Assembly: GCF_004354985.1 (NCBI RefSeq) | Contig: NZ_SMSK01000006.1 | Span: 124,001-188,000 of the forward strand | DNA length: 64,000 bases | Reading direction: 5' to 3' | Origin: Segetibacter sp. 3557_3 | Lineage (GTDB): Bacteria > Bacteroidota > Bacteroidia > Chitinophagales > Chitinophagaceae | Shown: positions 30,098 to 38,945 of the stretch, piece by piece | Position numbering within the stretch: the stretch's first letter is position 1 | Layout of the letters: the number at the start of each line of letters is the position of its first letter | The notes under the pieces: generated by a model | What the model was told of the DNA's origin: nothing | The model's input: only the letters and a program-made list of their open reading frames with translations | Database searches by the model: none | Program-made: the position numbers and the translations under genes

Positions 30098-31279
30098 ATG
30101 CTTAAAGACAAAATAAAGGCTCTTGCAAGCCGGTACCACGATGAGTTTATTGCCATTCGCCGTTACTTGCATGCACATCCTGAGCTCAGCTACCAGGAGT
30201 TTGAAACCTCCAAATTCATCAGGGAAAAGCTCGATCAATGGAACATCCGTTACGAAGTAAAAGCCACTACCGGGGTTGTAGGCTATGTACAAGGCAACAA
30301 TCCCCACAGCAGAACTTTCGCGCTTCGTGGCGACATCGATGCGTTACCCATACTTGAAGAAACGGGCATGGCTTACCAATCGGTGAATGAAGGCATTATG
30401 CATGCATGTGGCCACGATGTGCATACCACCTGCCTGCTTGGTGCAACCCGCATACTAAATGAGTTGAAAGACGAATGGGAGGGCACCGTCAAGCTGATCT
30501 TCCAGCCCGGCGAAGAAAGAAATCCTGGCGGGGCAAGCCTGATGATCAAAGAAGGCGTTTTGGAGAACCCCCGGCCGCAAGGCATCTTTGGCTTACACGT
30601 ACACCCGGGTTTACCAATCGGCAAACTTAGCTTTCGGAAAGGCAGGGTAATGGCAAGCGCTGATGAAATCTTTATCACGGTGAAGAGTAAAGGTGGTCAT
30701 GCTGCTGCTCCGCACCTCACGGCCGACACCATCCTCATTGCTTCGCACCTGATTGTAAGTCTCCAACAGGTAATCAGCCGGAATAATAATCCTACATCAC
30801 CATCGGTATTGTCGATCTGCTCGATAAAAGGAGGTAACACAACCAACGTTATACCCAGTGAAGTAAAGCTGATGGGCACCTTTCGCGCGATGGATGAAGA
30901 ATGGCGGTACAAGGCACATGAACTCATCAAAAAGCAAACTTATGAATTGGTACACGCGCTTGGCGGTGAAGCCGATATTTTGATTGACGTAGGCTACCCT
31001 TTTGTAGACAATGACCCCCTGCTTACCGACGATGCATGGGCACTTGCAAAAGATTTCATGGGCAGTGAAAATGTTGAAGAAACTGAACTGCGTATGGGTG
31101 CCGAAGACTTCGGGTACTATACCCATGTGGTTCCGGGTTGTTTTTACCGCCTGGGAGTAAGAAACGAAGACAAGGGAATTATCCATAATGTGCACACCCC
31201 CAAGTTTAATGTTGATGAGCGGGCCATTGAAATCGGGATGGGAATGATGGCTTTTTTTGGTGCAAAAGCTTCGTTATAA
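30098..31279 (+). CDS. M20-family amidohydrolase / metallopeptidase
   Basis: A 393-residue dinuclear zinc hydrolase of the M20D type (N-acyl-amino-acid or IAA-conjugate hydrolases). Metal and catalytic motifs: RGDIDALPI, HACGHDVHTT, FQPGEERNPGG (general-base Glu), GLHVHP, and the late MGAEDFGYYTHVVPG. No signal peptide, so probably cytoplasmic, where it would free an amino acid or cysteine from an N-acyl or gamma-linked compound. The exact substrate is not readable. Convergent with the flippase-like gene, 21 bases apart. Confidence 0.88.
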   Translation: MLKDKIKALASRYHDEFIAIRRYLHAHPELSYQEFETSKFIREKLDQWNIRYEVKATTGVVGYVQGNNPHSRTFALRGDIDALPILEETGMAYQSVNEGIMHACGHDVHTTCLLGATRILNELKDEWEGTVKLIFQPGEERNPGGASLMIKEGVLENPRPQGIFGLHVHPGLPIGKLSFRKGRVMASADEIFITVKSKGGHAAAPHLTADTILIASHLIVSLQQVISRNNNPTSPSVLSICSIKGGNTTNVIPSEVKLMGTFRAMDEEWRYKAHELIKKQTYELVHALGGEADILIDVGYPFVDNDPLLTDDAWALAKDFMGSENVEETELRMGAEDFGYYTHVVPGCFYRLGVRNEDKGIIHNVHTPKFNVDERAIEIGMGMMAFFGAKASL

Positions 31280-31300
31280 AAGACCGTGGCCCGGACACGT

Positions 31301-32191
31301 TTAGGATACGATTGGCTTCGCACCAGGAGGTTCTGCGGGCAAAGGATCCGCATACACCCATCGAATACCCACAAACGATGTTACCAGTGTAATCAGGTAA
31401 AACAACAGGCTGATATAAATGGATTGGTGGCTATCCAATGCAAAGTGCTGACTACCCCATAGAAAAACAACTTCACGTGCCCCTAAGCCGCCTATCGTAA
31501 AAGGCAAGATCGCGACAACTGAAGAAACCAGGAACAAGAGGATGTATTCGTACCGGTGGACGTTGATATCGATTGACGACATGATAAAGAACACCGCCAC
31601 CACCTGTAATAGCTGCACAACAATACCAAGTACTAAAGTGCTCCAGTAACTGGTTACAAATGAAGGAAAAAGTTTTATGACAAACAGGTAATATGCCGCC
31701 AATCCCGGCAATACTGCAGCAAGCAGCCACCACGAATACTGCTCACCCTTAAAGATCAGGAAGTAGCCAATTGCCGAAAGTATTCCCAGGCCGGCCACCC
31801 CACTTATCCGGTCTAACAAAATAGCGGCAGTAAGTTTTTTAACAGGTTTCCCAAAGCGCCGGTTTAATACGATCACCTTATATGCATCGCCACCGATACC
31901 ACCCGGAAGAAAGAGGTTGTAGAACATTCCAAGCCAATACAACTTTAGGTTTGCCAACTCTGGTAAGTGAGCCCCGATATTCCGGAGATAGAAATTGAGC
32001 CGGAAAGACGAGACCACCTTCGACATCACAAAAAAAATGGCAGCCAGAAATAACCACCATTTATCACTTTGTTGTAATAAGTCCCAGGTAAGCAGGAAAT
32101 CAATTTTACGACTTACATACCACAGGCAAAGGATGGTGACCGCTACTTTGAGGAGCAGCTTCAAAACATTTTTAAGCCTGTTGTCCGCCAT
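31301..32191 (-). CDS. Flippase-like (LPG synthase TM / UPF0104) membrane protein
   Basis: A 296-residue protein with eight or so hydrophobic segments, beginning LLLKVAVTILCLWYVSRKIDF and containing FYNLFLPGGIGGDAYKVIVLNRRFG and LPFTIGGLGAREVVFLWG, the family hallmarks. Members move or modify lipid-linked molecules; this one lacks the C-terminal domain of MprF. It overlaps the GT2 gene upstream by 20 bases, so the pair probably makes and handles a polyprenyl-linked sugar. Confidence 0.85.
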   Translation of the reverse strand: MADNRLKNVLKLLLKVAVTILCLWYVSRKIDFLLTWDLLQQSDKWWLFLAAIFFVMSKVVSSFRLNFYLRNIGAHLPELANLKLYWLGMFYNLFLPGGIGGDAYKVIVLNRRFGKPVKKLTAAILLDRISGVAGLGILSAIGYFLIFKGEQYSWWLLAAVLPGLAAYYLFVIKLFPSFVTSYWSTLVLGIVVQLLQVVAVFFIMSSIDINVHRYEYILLFLVSSVVAILPFTIGGLGAREVVFLWGSQHFALDSHQSIYISLLFYLITLVTSFVGIRWVYADPLPAEPPGAKPIVS

Positions 32192-33113
32192 AAATTTTTC
32201 TTACCTGGTAAGTTTTACGGTTCGACGACTCAAAATAAGTCCGGACATTAATTTCGGCCAGGATGCCGATTGTGATCAGCTGAATACCCCCGAGCAGGAA
32301 GATAAGTCCAAGGATGAGCAAGGGTTTTCCCCAGATATCATAACCCAATATTTTAAGTATAAGCAAGTAGCCATTAATAAGTATCCCCGCAGCCAGGCTA
32401 ATGAATCCCATGGTGCCGAAAAGGTGCATGGGTTTTTGAATATACCTCCTGAAAAATATCATGGTGACCAGATCACTCATTACCCTGAAAGTTCTGCCTA
32501 ATCCATACTTTGACGTACCAAATCGGCGTGCATGATGTTTTACATCTACCTGGGTGATACGCGCACCCTGCATGGCGGCAAGAACGGGTATAAAGCGGTG
32601 GAGTTCGCCATATATGCCAAGGTCCTCCGCAATCTCCCGTTTAAACAACTTCAAGGTGCAACCATAATCTTTGATATAAACCTTGGTCCAACGCCGGATA
32701 AGGTAATTGGCGATCTTACTTGGAATCTTCCGGAGTATAAATCCATCTTTACGGTTTTTTCTGTTGCCTGCTACCACATCCCAATCTTCCCGTTTAAGTA
32801 ACTCGAGCATACCCGGTATATCTGTGGGATCATTTTGAAGATCGCCGTCGAGTAAAGCAATATATTCTCCCCGCGTATGGTCTATGCCGGCAGTCATCGC
32901 TGTACTCTGGCCGTAGTTCTTTCTTAATTCAACCAGTACAATACGGTCGTTTACCAGTTCTCTTAACCTTGTACGGGTGGCATCGGTTGAACCATCGTCA
33001 ACAAATATGGCTTCGTAATTAAAGCCCCTCAAGGCGTCTTCAAGTGCCTCTACCATTGGACGAATATTGTCCTCTTCGTTCATTACCGTGATTACAACCG
33101 AGAGTTCTTTCAT
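32172..33113 (-). CDS. GT2 polyprenyl-phosphate glycosyltransferase
   Basis: A 313-residue membrane-bound glycosyltransferase of the DPM1/ArnC-like group. GT-A domain: LSVVITVMNEEDNI, IFVDDGSTDAT, LLDGDLQNDP (the DxD-type site), HRFIPVLA; then two C-terminal membrane segments (LFGTMGFISLAAGILINGYL, ILGLIFLLGGIQLI). Expected to move a sugar from a nucleotide donor to a polyprenyl phosphate at the cytoplasmic face. ATG 33113 is used instead of an upstream TTG. Operon with the flippase-like gene. Confidence 0.88.
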   Translation of the reverse strand: MKELSVVITVMNEEDNIRPMVEALEDALRGFNYEAIFVDDGSTDATRTRLRELVNDRIVLVELRKNYGQSTAMTAGIDHTRGEYIALLDGDLQNDPTDIPGMLELLKREDWDVVAGNRKNRKDGFILRKIPSKIANYLIRRWTKVYIKDYGCTLKLFKREIAEDLGIYGELHRFIPVLAAMQGARITQVDVKHHARRFGTSKYGLGRTFRVMSDLVTMIFFRRYIQKPMHLFGTMGFISLAAGILINGYLLILKILGYDIWGKPLLILGLIFLLGGIQLITIGILAEINVRTYFESSNRKTYQVRKIYGGQQA

Positions 33114-33119
33114 ACGTGC

Positions 33120-33127
33120 CAAAGTTA
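33120..33127 (-). promoter_or_regulatory. Putative -7 box of the GT2 gene
   Basis: Minus strand reads TAACTTTG, an exact match ending 6 bases before the ATG; the transcript would be almost leaderless. Confidence 0.4.
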
Positions 33128-33401
33128 AGACTCAGAAAATACGTACGGTACACATCTTTGTTTTGCCACGGAGATTGCTGCCTGCTGGATCAACAGCCGC
33201 AAATTGGTGTATCGGCACTTGCTAAGGACGGGATACATGCATTATCATATCAAGCTGTTCCCAAGTGGTAGTACTTAACAATTATTTTTCATCGAGAGGC
33301 CGATTGAAGCCACGGGCATTCGGCTCGGTTCCGAATGTATTGGGTTTCAAGAATGGCCTGGACGCGCATTCCGCTATTCACCACGGCGCTGCCGGAACAA
33401 C

Positions 33402-33719
33402 TCAATAGTTGGTAGCCTGCATATTCCGAAGGATTTTTCGGTCAATATAAAATGTACCAAATGGAATGAAACACGCCAGCAATATCTTCCAAGTCGTAGA
33501 CCTGAACTTCCAGTTGTGTTCTATGCTTACACTTAATGTGTTTAGCAAGAATAACAGGAAAATTGCTCCATGAATGGGACCGACAAATTTCGACGACCCG
33601 GGATTGTGGAAAAGGTACTTCATCGGGACTGCGATAAAAACCAGGATTAAAAGAGAAAGTCCTTCTAAGAACCCGATGATCCGGAGTCGCCCGATTTTTG
33701 TTTTGAGTAGCTGTAGCAT
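33402..33719 (-). CDS. DUF3817 small integral membrane protein
   Basis: A 105-residue protein with three hydrophobic segments. IGRLRIIGFLEGLSLLILVF, VPMKYLF, and GPIHGAIFLLFLL are the DUF3817 signature. Function unknown; in other species the domain is found next to other small membrane proteins. ATG 33719 is one base past the stop of the gene upstream, so the two are translated together. Likely under TetR control through the operator at 34204. Confidence 0.82.
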   Translation of the reverse strand: MLQLLKTKIGRLRIIGFLEGLSLLILVFIAVPMKYLFHNPGSSKFVGPIHGAIFLLFLLNTLSVSIEHNWKFRSTTWKILLACFIPFGTFYIDRKILRNMQATNY

Positions 33720-33720
33720 A

Positions 33721-34179
33721 TTATCTGAGATAGGGTCTTGTAGCAAGTGGTGAAAATGGCCAGGGAATGGCTATGAGCATAATTCCCAAAGCAATCGCAT
33801 ACCATACCAGCATTGTTTTAAATTTATGCGTGTCAATTTGTTCTCTTTTTGACTTCGCTGAGCCAATTGTAACAACAACGATTGCGGCCAACATTAGTGA
33901 TCCATGAATAAGCCCAAAAAAGGCAAGCTCAAACTGCTGTAGATTTCCTTTCAAACTTGCCATAATGTATTTTATAAGCGGGCTTTGAAAATAGAGTAAG
34001 ATCCCAATCACCAATTGTATGTGTGCGATGGTGGCTGTCCAATGTCTTATGCCATTGTCTGTCCGGGAAAAGGTTGACTTCGAAGTATATCCATTGTATG
34101 CCCTGGATATTGCAAACACCAGGCTTGCCAACACAAGCCAGCGAACCCAACTGTGAGAAACTAGAAGCACGTGGTACAT
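33721..34179 (-). CDS. Small four-segment membrane protein
   Basis: A 152-residue protein starting HSWVRWLVLASLVFAISRAY, with further segments ATIAHIQLVIGILLYF, FFGLIHGSLMLAAIVVVTI and LVWYAIALGIMLIAIPWPF. Three histidines lie at the ends of segments, and relatives are often labelled cytochrome b-like; heme binding is not proven. Second gene of a three-gene set tetR, this, DUF3817. A palindrome matching the operator before tetR sits 25-46 bases upstream of its ATG, so it is a probable repressor target. Confidence 0.75.
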   Translation of the reverse strand: MYHVLLVSHSWVRWLVLASLVFAISRAYNGYTSKSTFSRTDNGIRHWTATIAHIQLVIGILLYFQSPLIKYIMASLKGNLQQFELAFFGLIHGSLMLAAIVVVTIGSAKSKREQIDTHKFKTMLVWYAIALGIMLIAIPWPFSPLATRPYLR

Positions 34180-34203
34180 GTTCTGTTTTCAGTCGTGAAT
34201 AAG

Positions 34204-34225
34204 AAACATACTAAATGGTATGTTT
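34204..34225. promoter_or_regulatory. Probable TetR operator upstream of the membrane-protein pair
   Basis: AAACATAC, six bases, GTATGTTT: a perfect 8-bp inverted repeat between tetR and its downstream gene. The half-site AAACATACTA matches that at 34831. Confidence 0.65.
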
Positions 34226-34239
34226 TTGTACAAAAAAAA

Positions 34240-34830
34240 CTATCTTAAAGACCCGAGGTATAATTTTAACTCCTTCAAAAAAGGCAGGTATACTTTTTTG
34301 CTGTTCTCCAGTTTACCAAAGTTTCGAATACCCCAGTAGCCGGACATTACAAACATCGTTACTTGCTTTGCATTTACATCCTTCCTGATCAATCCTTTCT
34401 CTTTTCCTTTGACAATAGCATCGGTCATTACCTTAATCCACTGTTGTACAACTTCGTTTAAGGCGATACTAAAGTCCTTATTCCAAGGGGTCATTTCGTG
34501 TGTAAAATTAGCGGCGGGACAACCGTACTCAACTTTCAAAAAATCATTTTTCATCAACAGATGATACATCAGGTTATAGATAGCATCAAGTGGGTTTCCC
34601 CCCTGATGAAGGGGTTTAATAAAACTATTTGCGAGGGTTGGTTTGATGAGCTCGTTGATGATCCCCATACCCATTTCATCTTTGCTTTTGAAGTGGTAGT
34701 AGAATGCACCTTTTGTTACCTGGGTTGTAGCAATGATATCATCAACACTGGTAGTCTGATAACCGTTCACGTATATCAGTTCAAATGCCTTTTGTAAAAT
34801 GGCTAACCTGGTTGCCTCTGCCTTTTTCAT
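34240..34830 (-). CDS. TetR/AcrR-family repressor
   Basis: A 196-residue repressor. N-terminal helix-turn-helix: LAILQKAFELIYVNGYQTTS, VDDIIATTQVTKGAFYYHFKSKDEM. The C-terminal half is a helical ligand-binding dimer domain of the type with YGCPAANFTHE, seen in regulators that respond to hydrophobic molecules. Palindromes before its own gene and before the following gene share half-sites, which suggests autoregulation and control of the two membrane proteins. The ligand is unknown. Confidence 0.9.
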   Translation of the reverse strand: MKKAEATRLAILQKAFELIYVNGYQTTSVDDIIATTQVTKGAFYYHFKSKDEMGMGIINELIKPTLANSFIKPLHQGGNPLDAIYNLMYHLLMKNDFLKVEYGCPAANFTHEMTPWNKDFSIALNEVVQQWIKVMTDAIVKGKEKGLIRKDVNAKQVTMFVMSGYWGIRNFGKLENSKKVYLPFLKELKLYLGSLR

Positions 34831-34854
34831 AAAACATACTAGCTAGTATCTTTT
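34831..34854. promoter_or_regulatory. Probable TetR autoregulatory operator
   Basis: Perfect 14-bp palindrome ATACTAGCTAGTAT at 34836-34849, extended by AAAAC on the left and CTTTT on the right, directly before the tetR ATG. Confidence 0.7.
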
Positions 34855-35117
34855 GCAAAGAAAGTGGAACCAGTTTATGTAAACAAGTTTTTGTTTATTG
34901 GGTGTTAAACACCAACAACATAAAACTGCATTAGTTTCTGAAATGCATATAGAGACCCCTTTATACGGGGCAGATTAGGGTAAGTAAGTTCAGGCAACAG
35001 CGGTTTATCGACTCGGTGGTAAACCGCAGAATATGCAGATGGCTTCAATAAAGGCGTCGCAAAAGCAAGGAAGCTTTTGTGGGTTGAAGCCGAATTTAGA
35101 AGATCCGATTTCAAAAT
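34855..35117. other. Spacer, nothing recognised beyond a small inverted repeat
   Basis: Between the tetR operator and the ALDH-like gene. Only a CAAAAGC/GCTTTTG inverted repeat (35060-35079) stands out, without a T-run. An 87-codon frame across it mostly shadows the end of the ALDH-like gene. Confidence 0.4.
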
Positions 35118-35151
35118 GCAAAAGCACTTGCTGCTAGTACCCCGCTTTTGC
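35118..35151 (-). terminator. Possible terminator overlapping the end of the ALDH-like gene
   Basis: GCAAAAGC (35118-35125) and GCTTTTGC (35144-35151) form a perfect 8-bp stem around the stop codon, followed on the minus strand by ATTTTG. Weak T-run. Confidence 0.35.
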
Positions 35152-36087
35152 TCCACCAATGTTTTCAATGGGGTGCCAGGTTGTTTTTATTTCTTGGCTG
35201 TCTGCGATCAGGTAGGGTGATTGCCCGTTTGCCGACATCCAATCCACGTGATCATAAAAAACAACCCTCTTTAGGTTGAGGGCAGCTTTTTGTTGTAACA
35301 GCTTTTTCATTTCCATATCGTCTCCGCAATACACCAATGCATTTACATCCATATGGTCGGCGAAATATGGAGCGAGCTCTTCCATCTTACCTGTAAGTAT
35401 GTTTACGACTCCGCCAGGAACATCAGAGGTGCTGAGCACCTCGGCAAAGGTAACCGCGCTCAGCGGCTTGCTATATGAACCAAGGACAACACAAGTATTA
35501 CCGCCGGCAATAACCGGTGCAATCACCGAGACCAATCCTAATAGTGCACTGTCTTGCGGTGCAAGTATCGACACAACTCCTGTAGGTTCAGGAACAGAAA
35601 AGTTAAAGTGAGATGTTGCAACAGGATTTACGCTACTGAATAGTTGTTGAAACTTATCGCACCAGCCCGCATAATAGATCAGGCGGTCAATGGATTGCTC
35701 CACTTCCTGCCCGGCAGCCGCTTGCCCAGCGCCCTGCTTAACCAGCTCATCAATAAACTGCAACTTGCGTCCTTCAAGCATTTCGGCGATGCGGTAAAGT
35801 ATTTGTCCACGGTTGAAGGCAGCCCTCGATCCCCAGTCCCCAAACGCGGTACGTGCGGCAACGACTGCTTCACGAAAGTCTTTACGCGAGCTGAGGCATA
35901 CGTTCGCAAGCTTATGCCCGGCTTCATCCTGCGCTACGTAATACCTGCCCGACTCGGTACGCGGAAACTTTCCGCCAATGAAAATCTTATACGTTTTCAA
36001 CACCTCTAACCGGCGGCTCGCTTCTTCAGGCTGCCGCATGTCTGCCTCCGTTTCAGCGGCAATCGTCTCTTTATTTTTTACTGACAT
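35134..36087 (-). CDS. Aldehyde dehydrogenase-like protein lacking the catalytic domain
   Basis: A 317-residue protein with the N-terminal (coenzyme-binding-type) half of an ALDH: KIFIGGKFPRTESGRYY, AFNRGQILYRIAEMLEG, YYAGWCDKFQ, SILAPQDSALLGLV, GGNTCVVLGSYSKPLSA, VPGGVVNILTG. It stops where the catalytic domain would begin: no LELGGK glutamate and no GQxC cysteine. ATG 36087 is used; the frame is open to 36171 but the extra part is basic and unlike ALDH. Together with the full ALDH just upstream it mirrors the two-domain ALDH16 plan (a whole ALDH followed by a truncated one), here as two genes. Likely a structural partner rather than an enzyme. Confidence 0.82.
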   Translation of the reverse strand: MSVKNKETIAAETEADMRQPEEASRRLEVLKTYKIFIGGKFPRTESGRYYVAQDEAGHKLANVCLSSRKDFREAVVAARTAFGDWGSRAAFNRGQILYRIAEMLEGRKLQFIDELVKQGAGQAAAGQEVEQSIDRLIYYAGWCDKFQQLFSSVNPVATSHFNFSVPEPTGVVSILAPQDSALLGLVSVIAPVIAGGNTCVVLGSYSKPLSAVTFAEVLSTSDVPGGVVNILTGKMEELAPYFADHMDVNALVYCGDDMEMKKLLQQKAALNLKRVVFYDHVDWMSANGQSPYLIADSQEIKTTWHPIENIGGAKAGY

Positions 36088-36151
36088 GAACTTTGTTTTA
36101 TTCGCGCAACAATCTATATTTTTTAACAGGCAACCACCAAGCATCCTTCTC

Positions 36152-37621
36152 TTAAAACTTAACGTAAGCATTTAAGCCATGCAATCCTCCTTCCCGACCA
36201 TAGCCACTTTCTTTGTAGCCACCAAATGGCGAAGTTGGATCGAACTGGTTGTAGGTATTTGCCCATACTACTCCTGCCCTGAGTTTGGTTGTAAGGTTGA
36301 AAATCTTGGATCCTTTATCGGTCCAAACCCCTGCCGATAAACCATAAGGGCTATTGTTGGCTTTTTCAATCACCTCGTCATCGGTCCGAAAACTCTGGAT
36401 GGTCAAAACCGGACCGAAAATCTCCTCCTGCGAAATCCTGTTTGATTGGGCAACATTGGTGAAAATGGTCGGCTTGCAAAAAAACCCCTTGCCTGGTAGT
36501 TCGATATCGGGCTGGTACATTTCAGCCCCTTCAGCACGACCGATGTCGAGATACTTATTGATGTTTTCAAGTTGCTGGCGAGAATTGATTGCACCAATGT
36601 CCGTGTTCTTATCCATGGGGTCACCAACGATCAGCGTTTCCAACCGGTCCTTAAGCTTTCTTATTACCTCACCGAGAACCGACTCTTGTACATACAATCT
36701 TGAGCCGGCACAACAAACGTGTCCCTGGTTGAAGAAGATACCGTTGATCACCCCTTCTACAGCCTGGTCAATAGGTGCGTCATCAAAGATGATGTTGGCT
36801 GCCTTTCCACCAAGTTCGAGGGTAGTCCTTTTTGCGGTACCGCCAATGGCTCTCTGGATGTGTTTGCCCACTTCCGTGCTGCCCGTAAACGCTATTTTGT
36901 TAACATCGGGATGGTTAACGAGGGCACTGCCGGTGGCGCCTGCCCCTGTAATGATATTGACCACCCCGGGTGGCAGGCCAGATTCCTGGATGATCTCGGC
37001 GAGTTTCAGGGCTGTTAGCGGGGTTGTTTCTGCCGGTTTAAGTACGACCGTATTACCGGTTGCGATAGCCGGGGCGATTTTCCAGGCGGCCATCATCAAG
37101 GGAAAGTTCCAGGGAATAATCTGGGCAGCAACGCCAAGCGGTTGCGGTCTGCGATTGGGGAATGCATACTCGAGCTTATCGGCCCAGCCGGCATAATAAA
37201 AAAAGTGATTGGCGACAACCGGTATATCAAAGTCGCGGCTTTCCCTTATTGGCTTTCCGCCATTTAATGTTTCAATTACCGCCAGTTCGCGTGCCCTTTC
37301 CTGAATCATCCGTGCAATTCGGAAAATGTATTTGCCGCGTTCTGCGCCCGGCATATCTCTCCAAACATTCTCGTATGCGTTACGGGCCGCTTTTACTGCC
37401 CTGTCGACATCCGCATCATTTGCCTCGGCAACCTGCGAAAGCTTTTCTTCGGTGGCAGGGTTAATCGTATCGAAGTATTTACCGCTAAGGGGCTTTTCGA
37501 AACGACCGTTTATGAACAATTCGTATTGCGCATTGATCTTTGCAGCACTCCTGCTCTCAGGTGCAGGTGCATACTTTCGGGCGCTTTCGAATTTAAGTTT
37601 AAGGGTGTTGTTTTTTTCCAA
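36152..37621 (-). CDS. NAD-dependent aldehyde dehydrogenase
   Basis: A complete ALDH of about 489 residues: LFINGRFEKPLSGKYFDTINPAT start, PWNFPLMMAAWKIAPA, FTGSTEVGK (NAD binding), catalytic Glu in TLELGGKAANI, catalytic Cys in FFNQGHVCCAG, and the terminal PFGGYKESGYGREGG. There is no in-frame ATG or GTG before the family start; TTG 37621 (then EKNNTLKLKF) fits best, TTG 37675 is the alternative. Lies 94 bases (or 40) after deoC and 64 bases before the truncated ALDH. With DeoC upstream, oxidation of the acetaldehyde released from deoxyribose-5-phosphate is a natural role. Confidence 0.9.
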   Translation of the reverse strand: MEKNNTLKLKFESARKYAPAPESRSAAKINAQYELFINGRFEKPLSGKYFDTINPATEEKLSQVAEANDADVDRAVKAARNAYENVWRDMPGAERGKYIFRIARMIQERARELAVIETLNGGKPIRESRDFDIPVVANHFFYYAGWADKLEYAFPNRRPQPLGVAAQIIPWNFPLMMAAWKIAPAIATGNTVVLKPAETTPLTALKLAEIIQESGLPPGVVNIITGAGATGSALVNHPDVNKIAFTGSTEVGKHIQRAIGGTAKRTTLELGGKAANIIFDDAPIDQAVEGVINGIFFNQGHVCCAGSRLYVQESVLGEVIRKLKDRLETLIVGDPMDKNTDIGAINSRQQLENINKYLDIGRAEGAEMYQPDIELPGKGFFCKPTIFTNVAQSNRISQEEIFGPVLTIQSFRTDDEVIEKANNSPYGLSAGVWTDKGSKIFNLTTKLRAGVVWANTYNQFDPTSPFGGYKESGYGREGGLHGLNAYVKF

Positions 37622-37715
37622 TGAGCTGTGTTTTAAGAGGGCCGATAAGTTTGAATGTGGGACCAGGAACCGCAATACAGGGTGGCTTTTGACAACAACC
37701 AGCCGCTTGCGCAGA

Positions 37716-38633
37716 TTAGTCGAGCGAGAAATAATCTTTGCCCTGGTATACCCCTGTTTTTTCCTTCATCAATTGCATCAGTACGTCATTCGCAAGGCTG
37801 CTGGCACCAAACCTGAACCACTGGTTGTTCATCCATTCTTCACCCAGCACTTCGTTGAGCATGACCAGGTAATGAAGTGCCAGTTTTGATTTCGATATAC
37901 CACCTGCCGGCTTCATGCCTACCATCCGGCCTGTATCGTAGTGAAAATCGCGGATGGCTTCCAACATCACCAGGGTTACCGGCAGTGTTGCGGCAGGTGT
38001 TACTTTACCAGTCGACGTTTTAATAAAATCGGCTCCGGCATACATGGCAATATCACTAGCCCGGCGAACCTTATCAAAGGTCACAAGCTCGCCCGTCTCC
38101 AGAATGACTTTTAGGCGGGCATTTCCGCAAGCTTCCTTGATGGCAGCAATTTCGTCGAATACGAAGTTGTACTCTCCTGCAAGGAATTTGCCCCGGCTTA
38201 TAACCATGTCCACCTCGTCGGCGCCCTGCTCAACCGCAAATTTTGTTTCGCTTATTTTCACCTCATGTGAGGCCTGCCCGCTGGGAAAGCCTGTTGCTAC
38301 AGAGGCTACCCTGATACCCGTACCTTCAACTGCTTTTTTGGCCGTATGTACCATAGCGGGGTAGACACATACCGCTGCAACGGTAGGTAACCCCGGGTAA
38401 GTGTCGAGCAAATGTTTAGCCTTATAACACATCTGCTTAACCTTGCCTTCGGAGTCTTTACCCTCAAGCGTGGTAAGGTCAATCATGTTTAAGGTTAGCA
38501 GCAGGCCGTTCACCTTTGTTTCTTTTTTGATGCTGCGCTTTGTTATCCGGGCTGCTCTTTCCACCACTCCCACCTGGTCTATCCTGGGTGTTCGCATCAA
38601 CAGCGGCATAGCTGCACCATTAGTATCCACCAT
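37716..38633 (-). CDS. deoC: Deoxyribose-phosphate aldolase
   Basis: A 305-residue canonical DeoC that splits 2-deoxyribose-5-phosphate into acetaldehyde and glyceraldehyde-3-phosphate. Catalytic Asp in GADEVDMVI, Schiff-base Lys in FIKTSTGKVTP, and the assisting Lys in GMKPAGGIS are all intact, unlike the paralogue at 28890. It belongs to the longer class with an N-terminal extension. First gene of the deoC-ALDH-ALDH' operon and divergent from a nucleoside phosphorylase gene, which would supply deoxyribose-1-phosphate; a phosphopentomutase is not in view. Confidence 0.94.
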   Translation of the reverse strand: MVDTNGAAMPLLMRTPRIDQVGVVERAARITKRSIKKETKVNGLLLTLNMIDLTTLEGKDSEGKVKQMCYKAKHLLDTYPGLPTVAAVCVYPAMVHTAKKAVEGTGIRVASVATGFPSGQASHEVKISETKFAVEQGADEVDMVISRGKFLAGEYNFVFDEIAAIKEACGNARLKVILETGELVTFDKVRRASDIAMYAGADFIKTSTGKVTPAATLPVTLVMLEAIRDFHYDTGRMVGMKPAGGISKSKLALHYLVMLNEVLGEEWMNNQWFRFGASSLANDVLMQLMKEKTGVYQGKDYFSLD

Positions 38634-38945
38634 ATCTAAAGTTATATGCCTAAAATTACTCTAAATGATGGGATCCGGCAGGATAATTTAGCCGTTGAAA
38701 GCCTGCCTTCAGCGCTATTGACTCCCGCATTGTCCCATCCGCTTTTATCTTTCAAGTCATCAACTTTTTAGGATACATTCCCGGATGATCAACGCTGAAG
38801 CTTTTAGCCACCTTGTATAATTTCCTTAAACCCGAAACGATGTGTTGCTGTTTATTTAGCGCCACTTTCAGCCAAATTCGACTGAAAGACTATACATTCA
38901 TATCCTGTTACACATGCCTTAATCTTTACCAAACCAAATCCTGTT
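38634..38945. other. Divergent spacer between deoC and the nucleoside phosphorylase gene
   Basis: 312 bases that should hold two promoters. I see only a GGCAGG/CCTGCC inverted repeat (near 38680-38710) and near matches to -7 boxes (for example TAACTTTA close to the deoC start on the minus strand); no clear operator. Confidence 0.35.

Noticed and set aside
34905-35168. 87-codon minus-strand frame beyond the truncated ALDH
   Set aside because: Considered as a missing catalytic remnant of the ALDH, but it shows no ALDH catalytic motif and no start signal.
36087-36171. Frameshift error joining the two ALDH genes
   Set aside because: The full ALDH ends at its normal C-terminus (GREGGLHGL) and the second gene has its own ATG and N-terminus, so two genes are the simpler reading; a natural fusion by slippage remains only a possibility.
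36354-37196. Plus-strand frame of 280 codons
   Set aside because: Antisense of the ALDH gene; Ser/Pro/Ala-rich composition typical of shadow frames.
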